A stretch of 64,000 nucleotides of DNA, taken from Hippopus hippopus (Eukaryota; Mollusca; Bivalvia; Cardiida; Cardiidae). The stretch is from positions 28,667,627 to 28,731,626 of the forward strand of contig OX328097.1 of NCBI GenBank assembly GCA_946811185.2, in the 5' to 3' direction. Positions 23,501 through 32,680 of this stretch are shown one piece after another. Under the pieces are notes generated by a model that was given only the letters and a program-made list of their open reading frames with translations, was not told the DNA's origin and made no database searches. Numbering within the stretch: position 1 is the first letter of the stretch; the number at the start of each line of letters is the position of its first letter. The position numbers and the translations under genes were made by a program.

Positions 23501-23590
23501 GATAAATGTCTTGGGTTTCTCGAATGTTGGAAATCTCATAGCAAAGCATTGTGAGAAAAGTAGGCATGCTATCACAATCACCAGGGTGCC
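14447..23590 (-). CDS. secreted saposin-B-domain protein, countin-like
   Basis: Six exons (23389-23590, 21857-21989, 19986-20098, 17210-17305, 15404-15544, 14447-14547) join in frame to about 261 residues plus stop. The N-terminus is a hydrophobic signal sequence (LVIVIACLLFSQCFA). A Cys-rich saposin-B-like region follows with CKGCC, CSALC, EICNLAC and YYCELLNAC. The C-terminal half is probably beta-rich, with a CDPTQGPC pair, GDYTVKI and a final CNGECGSKHPH segment before SVTFTITDD. From memory this order resembles the countin family, named from Dictyostelium, where countin is part of a secreted cell-counting factor; a role in molluscs is not known to me. Alternatives are another saposin-like lipid-binding or membrane-active protein. 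The first exon, with the Met, was not found: exon 2 opens in frame just after an acceptor (tcactag|GGC). Introns carry several MITEs. Confidence 0.75.
14844..15060 (+). repeat. family A MITE, decayed
   Basis: AAACCCTAAACCGGACAACA to GAAAAAAGGTTAA; the hairpin is much reduced. Confidence 0.65.
15404..15544 (-). CDS. countin-like gene, exon 6
   Basis: Acceptor ctatccacag|GTCAGTC, donor AAAATTG|gtatgg, symmetric phase 1-1. Encodes QSFLHELAPAGTYNGHFQ, the CDPTQGPC pair and EEWLPGDYTVKI. The family G palindrome begins about 13 nt upstream of the acceptor. Confidence 0.8.
15559..16013. repeat. family G element
   Basis: AAATAAATAGAGGATATTTG, an inner palindrome with ATCGAGTGAACATCATC, then TTACCTAGGTAACTAGTGCG and an end GGAAAGCATGAAATAAA. 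Its start lies about 13 nt upstream of the exon 6 acceptor of the countin-like gene. Confidence 0.8.
16382..16599 (-). repeat. family A MITE
   Basis: CCCCTTTTACCAAACGATT to GATTGGCAAGGAATTAA. Confidence 0.8.
16785..16935. repeat. family A relic
   Basis: Weak core GTGAGGAAAAGGACTGAATG and TTCTCACAACATGTTTTCTA. Confidence 0.4.
16938..17163 (-). repeat. family A MITE, complete
   Basis: CCCTTTACCACACAATCCCG to TTATTAGGAAAGGGTTGAA. It ends about 46 nt from the exon at 17210. Confidence 0.87.
17210..17305 (-). CDS. countin-like gene, exon 5
   Basis: Acceptor ctgtttcag|GAACC, donor CCATTAG|gtaaaa. Encodes GTFTLAFQYTSKNGTGTGE and ALDVDTVDGIPL. A symmetric phase 1-1 exon of only 96 bases, found by following the splice phases. 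Confidence 0.75.
   Translation of the reverse strand, partial: EPLRWLSSTPLKMELVQEKLLLMWTLLMVYH
17576..17700. repeat. family D, variant
   Basis: Starts TTAACCCTGAAATGGTC; hairpin AATCAGACTGCAC ... TTGATCTTTTATC; end CTCTGACATTCTAGACAAG, as in the copy at 12778. Confidence 0.65.
17862..18194 (+). repeat. tandem duplication, period about 168 bp
   Basis: TTTGTCTGATGCAAATTTG and GGGCGATATAGGAACACGTC occur twice in the same order (about 17927/17994 and 18087/18163). Confidence 0.85.
18195..18940. other. unassigned intron sequence
   Basis: Intron of the countin-like gene. No exon signal fitting the phase and no recognised repeat. Confidence 0.5.
18970..19040. repeat. family A-like hairpin, variant core
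   Basis: TTGGGAAAGGAGAAATCGCT then GCGCAATTTCTCCTTTTCCC; no family A arms. Confidence 0.65.
19041..19985. other. unassigned intron sequence
   Basis: AT-rich. AAGTCTGTCCGTTAGAAA-like words occur at about 19200 and 19565; otherwise nothing recognised. Confidence 0.45.
19986..20098 (-). CDS. countin-like gene, exon 4
   Basis: Acceptor gatttcag|GGCTGACC, donor CTCAAG|gtataa. Encodes ADLDPIYYCELLNACPVND, which completes the saposin cysteines, and then the linker EFDTFDVTPKAGPQ. The open frame runs upstream of the acceptor, but only this start fits the phase of exon 3. Confidence 0.75.
20283..20402 (-). repeat. family B MITE, left half of a split copy
   Basis: GGAGCCAATCTCTGGCAAAA through AACAACCGACTGAATA. 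The remainder is at 21193-21335. Confidence 0.75.
20413..20597. repeat. foldback element inside a split family B copy
   Basis: Ends CAGAGCTCCAGATAGAGGGA and its inverse; central hairpin ATTAGAATCGTCTC / GAGACGATTCTAAT. Confidence 0.85.
20598..21192 (+). mobile_element. pyrimidine-rich insert with a poly(A)-signal-like end
   Basis: Separates the two halves of the family B copy. It ends with AATAAAGAGATGCTGAGTTG and short ATGTC repeats, as some LINE 3' ends do. The open frame at 20904-21143 looks like low-complexity reading, not a known protein. Confidence 0.4.
21193..21335 (-). repeat. family B MITE, right half of a split copy
   Basis: ATGAGGTAGAAAGGTTC, CAGATCAGCCTGCGCAGG, then CATTAAACCCTCTTTTCAC. 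Confidence 0.75.
21547..21757 (-). repeat. family A MITE
   Basis: ATCTCGAGTTTTAACGAC, core GGAGAAAATTCCGGTAACC, end GTATGATAAAGAGTTAA. Confidence 0.8.
21857..21989 (-). CDS. countin-like gene, exon 3 (saposin domain)
   Basis: Acceptor cactttag|AGGGTGG, donor CAGAA|gtaagt. Encodes QGGVVGGCSALCSALA through EICNLACDVVGVEEFIKIIQ, the middle of the Cys-rich saposin-like fold. It enters in phase 1 and leaves in phase 2. Confidence 0.75.
22068..22165. repeat. family D MITE, short form
   Basis: GAGGCTGCTGAGCGCGACG, then GGACAGTGTAGATCAGAACG and TGCAGTCTGATCTTGATC; one hairpin arm is shortened. Confidence 0.7.
22282..22312 (+). repeat. family B terminal fragment
   Basis: TGAGTCGTGCTCTGTGAAAA and GGGGCTTAATGCA only. 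Confidence 0.6.
22831..23024 (-). repeat. family A MITE with collapsed hairpin
   Basis: TAACCCTTTACTTCACAATA to GTCGTTTGGTGAAGAG. The core is reduced to CAGCCAGCCTTTTCC. Confidence 0.75.
23389..23590 (-). CDS. countin-like gene, exon 2 (signal peptide, start of saposin domain)
   Basis: Acceptor after a T-rich tract (attcactag|GGCACC), donor CTAC|gtaagt, length 202 (phase 0 to phase 1). It encodes GTLVIVIACLLFSQCFA, then the mature N-terminus and CKGCCEFADQALNALLNIIL. An in-frame GTG (23579-23581) has no need to be a start; an upstream Met exon is more likely. Confidence 0.75.
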
Positions 23591-23719
23591 CTAGTGAATA
23601 AAAAGAAAGTCAACGACTAGATCTATATATTTATTTCGAAGAGTTTTCTATACAATATAGAAAATGATTACCAAAACAAGGGCAAACAAGTATGTCATTA
23701 CCTTTGCAAACTTTGCTAT

Positions 23720-24332
23720 TTACCTTTCAACCCTACGTTTACACCATGTTCCCGGCAGCCACGGCAGCCCCGTTTGTTCCGAAACGTGGTGTGCCGTGAG
23801 ATTTTGTGCGGTTTTTTTTTTTCCATTTACCAAGTTTAGTTAAGTTTCTTTACGGTACCTCACGATATCTGTGACAAGCCGTGGAGGGAACCCTACGTTT
23901 ACACCATGTTCCAGGCAGCCACATTTCTGACAACCTTGGACAAAACGGGATTGGCGTAATACAACGCAGAGGAACGGGATAAGCAAACTTGTCAGACCGT
24001 GATCGCCGGGGTTGCCGTGCCAGATTTTTCTGTCAGAAAATTTGCCACGGCAGTCCCGGTGCTGATGAGAAACCTAACGGACCGTAGCGGAACGGGTTGA
24101 TCGCTGCGTTCTACTCTAGCCTGATCGATACCGGTGAAAAAAGGGCTTCCACGTCCAAACACGGATCGTCTATGAGTCTTGTTACGGCTTGTTACGTGCT
24201 GATAAGCTCTGATGCAATCAAGTTCGATTATCCTGTTCCTCTGCGTTGTAGTACGTCAATCCTGTTTTGTCCACGGATGTCAGAAACGGGGCTGCCGTGG
24301 CTGCCGGGAACATGGTGTAAACGTAAGGTAAA
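23720..24332. mobile_element. MITE with about 35-bp terminal inverted repeats
   Basis: Left end ACGTTTACACCATGTTCC followed by CGGCAGCCACGGCAGCC; the right end is the inverse (GGCTGCCGTGGCTGCCGG). An extra copy of the left end lies inside at about 23890. Located upstream of exon 2 of the countin-like gene. Confidence 0.85.
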
Positions 24333-25252
24333 GGGAGCTGTTCGGATTTTATAGACTCGCAAAACTGAAAATATAATTTATCACCGACTTTAGTAGGGCG
24401 ACAGCTGACAAATCTGTAAAGAAGAGAGACAGAAGTTAGAAAAAATACTTTTCTGTGGCATTTCCTTAATGGGCTTCGCAGCCTCCTAATGTGTTCTTGG
24501 ATTTCGCGTCAGAGTTTTTCTAAGACTTGTTGGAATGTCACAAGATTGTAAATACGTGTCGATTGCGAGAATTCGTATTGAAATTAATATGATGACGTCT
24601 TATCTCATGTACTGAAAATTGACGACCATCCTTTATTTCAGCGCTCAAAACAGCATTTTTTTTTACAGAATGTAACCGTACAGGTTATACGATTGCACGT
24701 CAAATAGAATTGTATCTAATCCTATTTATCAGTGTTTTACAAGAAATTTTGATCTATGGAATGAAAACCAAATAGGCTCCTTCAATCCTAATTCAGTTTG
24801 AACAAGAATTTTTTTAAAAAATAAACTCGACCACAAATGCATCTTTTATTAGTTGTTTTCATTTTATTGACATGCGCAACTTTTACGTAGATATGGATCT
24901 CAATAAAGAATCAAAGTACTAAGAGTACTGATAGACAAGCGAATTTGAAATAAGTGGCTATGGTAAGATAGAACTTGGTTGGTCTATACAAGATTAAAGA
25001 AAAATTGTCAAATTTAGTCATTGAGTCCGGGTTATTAAGTCCAATCCGATCCAATCCGCATCCAGTTTAATCCATTGACTTTACCCACCGCTCTTGACTG
25101 TTCTTGGCTATTCCTATTTTCAAAATAGGAAATACTATAAAAAAAAAAAAAAAAATCCTGTTTGTCAACTTCATTTTCAATTTTAAAAAAGCAAGCAAAG
25201 AACTTTGATGATTCGAAAACTTTCTAGAGTTCACTTCTAAATGAACTTTCTA
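24333..25252. other. unassigned sequence
   Basis: Should contain or precede the missing first exon of the countin-like gene, but no convincing ATG plus donor in phase 0 was found. Confidence 0.4.
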
Positions 25253-25534
25253 TCAAGTATCCATTTCATCCCCATTGGCGAAATTGCAAACTTTGCCTTT
25301 AGTTTTAGGCATGTGACGAACGATTCGATTGTTTCCTCTTTTATTATTTTTGTAAAGTCGATATCTTTCAAATATCTGATTCAGCTTTGGTCGCACATAA
25401 TTACAGAATCGAGAATAAGACGTATCCAATCGTTTATTATCATCACCAGAAATGTCCGTCCAGGCGCGGCGAATACCCTGTACTTTTGTCACCAATTCAT
25501 AATGAGAATTAAGATATTCTTTCTTGTTTCTCAT
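25253..25534 (-). pseudogene. probable Ty3/gypsy-like Gag fragment
   Basis: A 93-codon open frame with a pattern familiar from retrotransposon Gag: YVRPKLNQIFERYRLY, then KGKVCNFANGDEMD. In Gag proteins these fit the Y-x-PK-x-N-x-x-FER-x-x-F and LA-x-x-C-x-x-DEM blocks. No protease, reverse transcriptase or LTR is visible nearby, so it is a relic. Recognition is by motif only. Confidence 0.55.
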
Positions 25535-25769
25535 CGTTTTTTAGAGGTCCAGTAAAAATTGATTGACAAGGTCTTATAAATTTTTCTAGCTGCTCTGGTA
25601 GATTAGTATCATCTCAGTTCATACAGGGAGGTTGGATGTCTTCCATTTTCACAATTCATTTAAAATAAATATTAAGTACATGCAAGTCCAAGGTTGTTTT
25701 TTACGTCTAACACCATGTAGTGTTAAAGTATGTTTTAAATACTCATTTAATTCTATACATAGAGTTCTT

Positions 25770-25955
25770 TTAACCCCTAGGCTGATAAGCGCGACTCAAT
25801 GACATTTTGTGGACAGCGTAGAGCAAGACCAGAGTGCACAGAACGTGCAGTCTAATCTTGGATCTACAGGAGATATTTCTTCTCCAAAATAAAACTTTGA
25901 AATACATAGCAATATTCAGGTTTTTACCATCGGCTTGAAAGTTTCATTTAACTGT
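25770..25955 (+). repeat. family D MITE, complete
   Basis: TTAACCCCTAGGCTGATAAG, hairpin AGTGCACAGAACGTGCAGTC, TACCATCGGCTTGAAAGTTT. Confidence 0.85.
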
Positions 25956-26310
25956 CCAGTGATGGCTAATGTAGCTGGGATTTGCTACAAGTTTCCCAGG
26001 TGTACCTATTTTTAAATTCATGTTACAATGGTGTAGGAATTAGTGATATGAGCCTGATTTGCATAGGTCACTTAATTTACATATAAGCAAACATCTTGTA
26101 CCTTATCAATGACAAATTGTTCAGTCTATTGCTTTTTAAGAAGACATGTTTAAATAGGGATGGTAGAGATGTAGTGGTAATAGCCAAAATTATCATATAT
26201 AGCAGAATTAAGAATTCTAACATAAAGAATTATTTTCTATTTTCGGCAACTGTGGGTTTTTTTCGTTTACCACAAGATTTAACTTATGAATGATTAGAAT
26301 ACTTTTTTTT

Positions 26311-26395
26311 ATCATTTGATCCACAATTCTTTTGTCATCTGCAAATGCTTTTAATTTCTACTAGTCTAAAATTTTATCGTGTATTAAAAGGGTTA
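26311..26395 (-). repeat. family A terminal fragment
   Basis: TTTGTCATCTGCAAATGC ... ATTAAAAGGGTTAA. Confidence 0.65.
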
Positions 26396-26449
26396 AACAC
26401 TGGCGAACAAATTCATATTTGGATGGTTAACATGGTACATTTTTATTAA

Positions 26450-26804
26450 AGGAACAATAAAGGCCAAATGTAAACAAAGCGGGTGTTTAAATGCATTTGA
26501 ATTTATATCATACCATTTAAAAGTATGGAAATTATTGTGAACATGACAATCTGTCATTGTACGGTCAGTCCAAGTGTTACTCGCTGACAGAGAAATTAAT
26601 TTCAAAACAAGGTTAAAACCTGCCATGTAGCTGTGTCTTTTGTTTACTTTTTGCCAGATTTTAAAATTCTTTTTTTCTGCCAGCGACTAACACTGATATG
26701 GCCCGACCACATGATAACAGACTGTCATCTCTACAGTGTTATCCATACTTTTACATGGTATGACTTAGATTTAACTGTATTATGACACCTGCTTTGATTT
26801 TAAA
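26450..26804. repeat. family F palindromic MITE
   Basis: AAAGGCCAAATGTAAACAAA, then inverted arms meeting at TTTTTCTGCCAGCGACTAAC. Confidence 0.82.
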
Positions 26805-26957
26805 ATGAATTCTCTTCTGTTCAAGCCAACTCCTATCTGAAAGTACAAGATTCAGCAGACAATTACGGCTAATAAGCTAATTGTTGCTCTTGATGTTATC
26901 TCTAGTAGCACCTTGGTATTCCAAACTATTGACCGTCTACCTTCTTGGAATATACCA

Positions 26958-27229
26958 AGTACGTAGTTGAGGCAGAGCTGCGAGGTACAAGTATAAAAAG
27001 AGCCGTTTTCAAACGGATTCATCTGATCGGTCAAGTTCAGCTACACTACTCGTCAGATTTATCAAAGGAGATTAAATGTCGTTTAACATACCAGCTAAAA
27101 AACAAAATTGTTTTGGCTGCTATAGATAAGGGTATAGGTATAACTTAGGAACTTGACCGATCAGATGAAACCGTGCAAAAACGGCTCTCTTTATACTTGT
27201 ACCTCGCAGCTCTGCCTCAACTAAGTACG
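26958..27229. repeat. foldback element, 80-bp arms
   Basis: Arms 26958-27038 and 27148-27229 (GTTGAGGCAGAGCTGCGAGG and its inverse) around a loop of about 110 bases. Confidence 0.85.
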
Positions 27230-27499
27230 CCTCACTTAACGACGTTTGATCGGGTTGTCAGTGCGCAACATTTTTGCGCATGTCTCTTCGCTTCTCTGTT
27301 TTCTAGCGCGTAACTTTGTCTGATTGTAGTACTATTATTGGACTACTGATTTTTGCTGCAAGACGTGGAGAAAGTATTGGTAGATACATTTTTTTTTAAA
27401 GATCAGTTTATGAAGGTGTAAATCATTCCTAAACAGCGAAAACGGAACATGTACATTTGTCGGACGTTACTTATCCGGATAGTAAGTTTAGTGTGGTAA

Positions 27500-27555
27500 A
27501 AAGAGAAAATTACAAGTATTTTCTCCTTTTCAACGTTTTCTAACCCTCTTTCCTG
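27500..27555. repeat. family A core fragment
   Basis: GTGGTAAAAAGAGAAAATTA and TATTTTCTCCTTTTCAACG. Confidence 0.5.
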
Positions 27556-27698
27556 GGTATTGATAGAAATCAGGATCGTTTGATTCATTATGCTATAAGG
27601 TTCGTAAGTAATCTGTGCCTTTGAGTAATTCTGGACAATTCTACTTGTATTGCTCTTCCATTCTCCCATCTATTAAAATCTACCATATGTATTTGGTA

Positions 27699-27920
27699 TT
27701 AACCCTTTCCTAAATGAATTGAATTGGAACTTCAAAATTGAAAAAAGCTGCAGACGACAAATTAAACAAGGTTTAAATGAGATTAAAAGAACCATTTGTG
27801 CAGAAAAGGTTGTGGGGAAAGGAACAATTGCTTGTAATGAACAATTACCCCTTTTACCAAAATGTTTTCCAAAGCCGTCCAAAACCAATTTTAAATTGAA
27901 ACTATATCAAGGAAAGGGTT
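27699..27920 (+). repeat. family A MITE
   Basis: TTAACCCTTTCCTAAATGAA to ATCAAGGAAAGGGTTGA; core GGAACAATTGCTTGTAATGA. Confidence 0.8.
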
Positions 27921-27924
27921 GACA

Positions 27925-28569
27925 GAGTACAATCTTTATTGTGAAAAAAACATGATTTAGTGCTAGAAATAATACATCTTACTAAGTAATTTGAAATCTT
28001 GGGTATTTTGTGTCACTTTCTTTATTCCAAGGGAGGTAATTGAGTTCGAATATTGGGAAAAGTAGCCTGGCAACCTATCTTTTTTTTTTTTTTTTTTCAT
28101 TTTTTGATAAAGGATATAATTATGTATATTTCTGAGAAAAATGAGAAAAGTCTTTGCGCTAGATTTTTTTGAGGGTCAAATAATGTCCTGATTATCTGTG
28201 ATAAAATAAGTAATTTTGTGGGCTAAGGGTTTTATTGAAACATAGATAGCATATCATTAATTTGAAATTTCTGTTAATTTCTCATCAAAGTCAGAGGATC
28301 CATTGCTTCACTATGAATTTAAAACAGAGAGAACATGATTTGACTTAAATTACAGATTTTAATCACAAAATTCTGACGTATGCTGCAATAATTGGGTTTT
28401 TGTGTAATTTGAAAAAAGGGTTATGTTCTTCGTGGGCTCAGAACTTTTTGGTTCATCAGGCAACGTCTGATTATCTCTTCGCATATTGAAAGAACATACT
28501 TTGAAGTGTTTCTGTGTAAAATTTCACGAAATTCTCTGCTCTAGAAATAACTCGCTGAAACGCCTTTAA
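27925..28569. other. unassigned AT-rich sequence
   Basis: No exon or repeat recognised apart from a T run near 28080. Confidence 0.5.
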
Positions 28570-28740
28570 GAAATAATCTTCTTTCTATCGTGGTTTATCG
28601 TTCAACAAACCACAGTTGTGAGTTATGAGGCACAATAAATAATTTACGAGGGCGATAGATAGAGTGTTTTATTCATTGCGCCTCATAACTCACAACGTGG
28701 TTTATTGAACGATAAACCACGATAGAAAGAAGATTATTTC
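28570..28740. repeat. foldback element, about 60-bp arms
   Basis: GAAATAATCTTCTTTCTATC and its inverse at the ends; CACAGTTGTGAGTTATGAGG and CCTCATAACTCACAACGTGG inside. Confidence 0.88.
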
Positions 28741-29059
28741 GATTCTAACATGACCAACGCTTAATCAAACGAAAACAAGTTCATACTTAGAGTAAAAACG
28801 CGTATGCAGATTATATTCCATTGAATAACTTACTTACTGTATACAGAATGACGTCACTCTATATAGAATGACGTCACTCTACATAGAATAACGTAGATTT
28901 TACCACGATTTCGTTGCACTGTGTTTATATAGCCGAATTCACGTGTCATGTTAGAATAGTGCTTGACTAATAACAAAACGTTGTTCGAAAAAGGTGACTC
29001 CATAGGGATATTGTAGAGGCTGGTAGCTCTGTCAAACCAACCTTTTGATGACACTGATA

Positions 29060-29933
29060 GCCTATTATTGCATAAAATGTGCCTTTCCAGGCCGTTATAA
29101 GCATGTATTAACGGGTAAAAACCGGGCGTTAACGAGAGAAAACGTGTAGTAATCAGTAAATTCACGCGCCGTTAACGCCCGGCTTTGTACTGTCAATATC
29201 CTCGATCCTGGCCTACCTTGTAAACAACGTTTGTCCTTGTCAGAACTCCCCTGGACTCCGGCCAACAAACTGTAGGAACTTGTACCATATTAGATCCTCT
29301 TTATGGCTTGTCTTTGATGATATTAGTACACCACAAACAAAATTTTGCACAGAATCTCAGTCGAATCGAGATCTGAACAAAAAAATCACTCGTGAAATGC
29401 ACTCTACACCAGCTACATCCCACCCACTTTTTAGCGTGATCGGCAATTCTTTCGCTTGATATAGATCTACCCCTTGGAGGTCTTTCGGTTACAGAAATTC
29501 ATATCCACTCATTTATCCTAGTTAAAATCGATCCAGACCTGTGCAAGTTTATCCCACAAAAGTCCACTTTGTATTAAAAATCATTCGAAGTGAATTTACA
29601 CCGAGAGAATCAAAACTGACATGTAGGACTAACGGACCTTCACCGTTCGTAACAAAAACTATTTCGCCGACTTCCGGTTTTTACCCATTTATGTCCAGTA
29701 CATTTGAAGTTCGCTTATTTGCATTTCTATGGAAATGTTTTTGCTATTGTTGCAAATTATTGCTAAAAGACTTTTCCTTTATGCAATAATAGCATTCATT
29801 CACGTTTTTTTTTCGGTCATTAACATTCGCAGAGGCCCTCAAAATACTTAACACCCTCGTGCTTCGCACTCGGGCATTAAACCATTTTTCAGGCCTCTGC
29901 GAACGTTAACGACCTCAAAAACGTGAATTAACC
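29060..29933 (-). mobile_element. family H element, copy 1
   Basis: Inverse of the element at 55947-56810. Shares TGCATAAAATGTGCCTTT, ACCGGGCGTTAACG, GGATGTAGCTGG (inverted) and a terminal palindrome (29801-29933) of AACATTCGCAGAGGCC. Ends ACGTGAATTAA. The open frame at 29541-29789 falls in it and is not taken as coding. Confidence 0.8.
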
Positions 29934-30179
29934 TATAATATTACATTCATCATGCTTTTGATAGAATTTGTTCTGAAAGTACTGATGTCCCTAAATACCA
30001 GGACTGAACAAGGGCGTTGTACATAAGATCATCATGATCTTCTCTGATAATGTTATGATAATGTTCTGTCAATGGGAACTTTGTCATCTGTCAGTATTAC
30101 AAAATGGAACATAGATCAACCCTTTCCTCCACTGTGTGCCTTTCATCCAACTCTTTCTCGTCCAAAATAAAAACACTCG

Positions 30180-30310
30180 CTGATAACAATTTTAGATGTG
30201 CTCAGATTTTGCTATCTGTCTTTTGCATGATAGAAAACATCGCTGGTATCCATCATTTTCCTCCTTTTCCCAATATATTTTAAAAAGCATTTTTCCTTGG
30301 AGCCATGATA
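30180..30310 (-). repeat. family A fragment
   Basis: Core reduced to CGCTGGTATCCATCATTTTC and CTCCTTTTCCCAATATATTT. Confidence 0.5.
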
Positions 30311-30324
30311 AGATAGGGATGTCA

Positions 30325-30410
30325 GGTGAAGGAATGATATACCCTGCAAAAGGAAACACTGAACCGTGAGCGAGAGGCCTGGATTCGAGTCCCTGTTGAG
30401 CCACATATTT
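30325..30410 (+). repeat. tRNA-like SINE fragment
   Basis: CTGGATTCGAGTCCCTGTTG resembles box B with flanks; no clear box A. Confidence 0.35.
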
Positions 30411-30574
30411 TTTCTTATTCGGTTACATTTAACACACCCCCTACCAAAGTACGGTTTCTAAGTGGTTGAGACTAAGTGATTTAGCCGTATTCGAGGACGA
30501 TTATTTAGACGCAAGGGAAGCATATTGTGGGGTTATCCATTCCTCAAATAAAATTAAGTGATAGTAGCGCCGAT

Positions 30575-30680
30575 CATAGCCCTCTAGCTCAACTTGTAGA
30601 GCACTCGCACGATGAGGGAGTGGTCCAATGCTCAAGCCCTGGTCGGAACACAACATTTTCTCCCCAGGTTTCGTAAGCCT
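30575..30680 (+). repeat. tRNA-like SINE fragment
   Basis: CCTCTAGCTCAACTTGTAGAGCA resembles a tRNA 5' end and box A; box B is degraded. Confidence 0.4.
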
Positions 30681-30770
30681 TGCTTCACTGCTCTCAAAAT
30701 GTTCCATAAGATTTTTTCCCCTTTTTGTCCGTTTTGTGAGTTCGTTTAAAAAAGAAGCATGTGCATGGTT

Positions 30771-31003
30771 TTAACCCTGATCCGAAATTCCACCATTGTA
30801 CGACTCTGAGAAAAAAGGATTTTGAAAACATTAGGAGAAAAGGAGTAAATGCTGGTAACCAGCATTGCTTTTTTTTTTTTTTTTTTTGACGATGTTTTCT
30901 ACTCTTTCAAAGAAAAATCTACGCAACTGATCCTTAGGGTTTTATTTTGCAATAGCTTTCGATAATGGAAAACATGAAAATATTGCTGTATGGTAAAGAT
31001 TTA
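30771..31003 (-). repeat. family A MITE with expanded T run
   Basis: TTAACCCTGATCCGAAATTC to TATGGTAAAGATTTAA; about 20 T at 30869 in the hairpin arm. Confidence 0.8.
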
Positions 31004-31042
31004 ATATATAGATTTCGAGAGTGGGGGAGGTTGTAGATAATA

Positions 31043-31300
31043 GGCCTGCAACACGCGAAATCGGGCATTTGGACATTTGAGTAAAGTGTCGTATCGGATC
31101 AGCCTGCGCAGTCCGCGCAGGCTAATCTGAGACGGCGCTTTACGACTACATCAGATTTTGTGCTACAGTAGACTTGCGTGAAACTGAAAATTACATAAGA
31201 ACGGAAAGTGTCGTTTCGAATTAGCCTGCGCAGACTGCGCAGGCTGATCCGAGACGACACTTTACGCAAATGTCCAAATGCCCCTTTTCGCGTGTTGCAG
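31043..31300. repeat. family C MITE, complete
   Basis: GGCCTGCAACACGCG to CGCGTGTTGCAG; two hairpins (CAGCCTGCGCAGTCCGCGCA and CCTGCGCAGACTGCGCAGG). Confidence 0.9.
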
Positions 31301-31585
31301 TCTGGCAATGGGGTTGATGTCTCTCCGTAATGCATCATACCGTCATTATTATTATTGTTCCATTAAAATCCATTTTGTCTAACAACTGACTAAATAATGA
31401 GGTAGAATGGTCCTTAGACATGAACAAAACTGACCAATAGCAAAAGAGGTAGAATGGTCCTTAGACATGAACAAAACTGACCAATAGCAAAACGTTTCGA
31501 CCTAGGTCAGTCATGGCTGTCTGGCGTCCTGAATCGATAGATTTTGTACATGCATTAAGCTCCTTTTTCAGAGAGTATGGCTCAT
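31301..31585 (-). repeat. family B MITE with internal duplication
   Basis: The left end is lost where it abuts the family C copy; the right end is AGAGAGTATGGCTCA. It contains an exact 47-bp tandem duplication. Confidence 0.8.
31399..31492 (+). repeat. exact 47-bp tandem duplication
   Basis: Unit GAGGTAGAATGGTCC ... TAGCAAAA at 31399 and 31446, identical by eye. Confidence 0.9.
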
Positions 31586-31586
31586 C

Positions 31587-32680
31587 ACGGGTAGGAAACT
31601 TCATATTCAGAGCCAATGGCTCTGACGAGAAAATGTTGTGTTGGTCTTCCGTTTCTGAAAGTATCGGCTCAAAAACGACGGAAAAACGGCTACGCTTGTC
31701 ATTCTTTGTAATAATATGTTCTTATGTCTTTGAATTTAAAAAAAAAAAGGAGAATGTCATGCACTGCTTTGGTCTTTCAGCGTGTCTTCTACACCATGGA
31801 AACTTGAAGAATGTGCACAGTGTGGTCTGAATTATTTGTGCCGTGGTTGACCGTAGCCGAAATAATACGTGGTGGACCTAATGTCTGACTGATATTGCCA
31901 TTAAATCAACAAATAAGAGAGGGTTTTCCTTTCCTAAAAACGTGAATAATTGTCTAAGACTTTTCTGTTCGTTGCTGGCAAAGAATTAATTAGAATAAAC
32001 ACAAAACTGACATAAATTAGCAAAGGCTCCGATTATGTGAGGCGGCTCTGAATTATGGACTGGCTCTGAATATGTTGATCGGCACGAATGAATTAGGGCT
32101 TCCTTCCAAAAACCTAGTTGTCGGTTACTTATTTAAGAAATAAGCTTTGTATTCCCGTTAATACCTTTCATCCTAAAAGTTAAAGTATACATTTGTTTGA
32201 TGAAACGTGACAGAATATCTGAAAATACAAAGGGCTGATATTATCACAACTGAAAAATGCTGTCTAACAATAGTCTATCTAGATTTTGAAAATATTGTTG
32301 TGTAGCTTTCAAGACAGTGATTCAAGTTTTTAGGAAAGCAAAAACTCTCTCTTATTTGCTAATTCAATGGCAATATCAGTCTGAAATTACGTCCACCATA
32401 TATTATTTCGGCTACGGTCAACCCACGGCACAAATAATTCAGACCCCACTGTAAACATTCTTTAAGTTTCCATGGTGTAGAAGACACGTTGAAAGACCAA
32501 AGCATTGCACAACATTCTCATTTTTTCGAAATACAAAGACATAAAAACATATTAATACAAAGAATTACAAGCTTTGCTAATTTTCTATTGTTTATAGCCA
32601 ATACTTTCAGAACCGGAAGACCAACACAACATTTACTCGTCAGAGCCATTGGATCTGAATATGAAGTTTCCTACCCGTGT
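31587..32680. mobile_element. 1.1-kb long inverted repeat
   Basis: Left arm about 31587-31965 and right arm about 32312-32680, loop about 346 bases. Matching pairs include GGGTAGGAAACTTCATATTC with its inverse at the end, CCATGGAAACTTGAAGAATG with CATTCTTTAAGTTTCCATGG, and TTTCCTAAAAACGTGAAT with its inverse. The open frames inside are not recognised as proteins. Confidence 0.85.
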
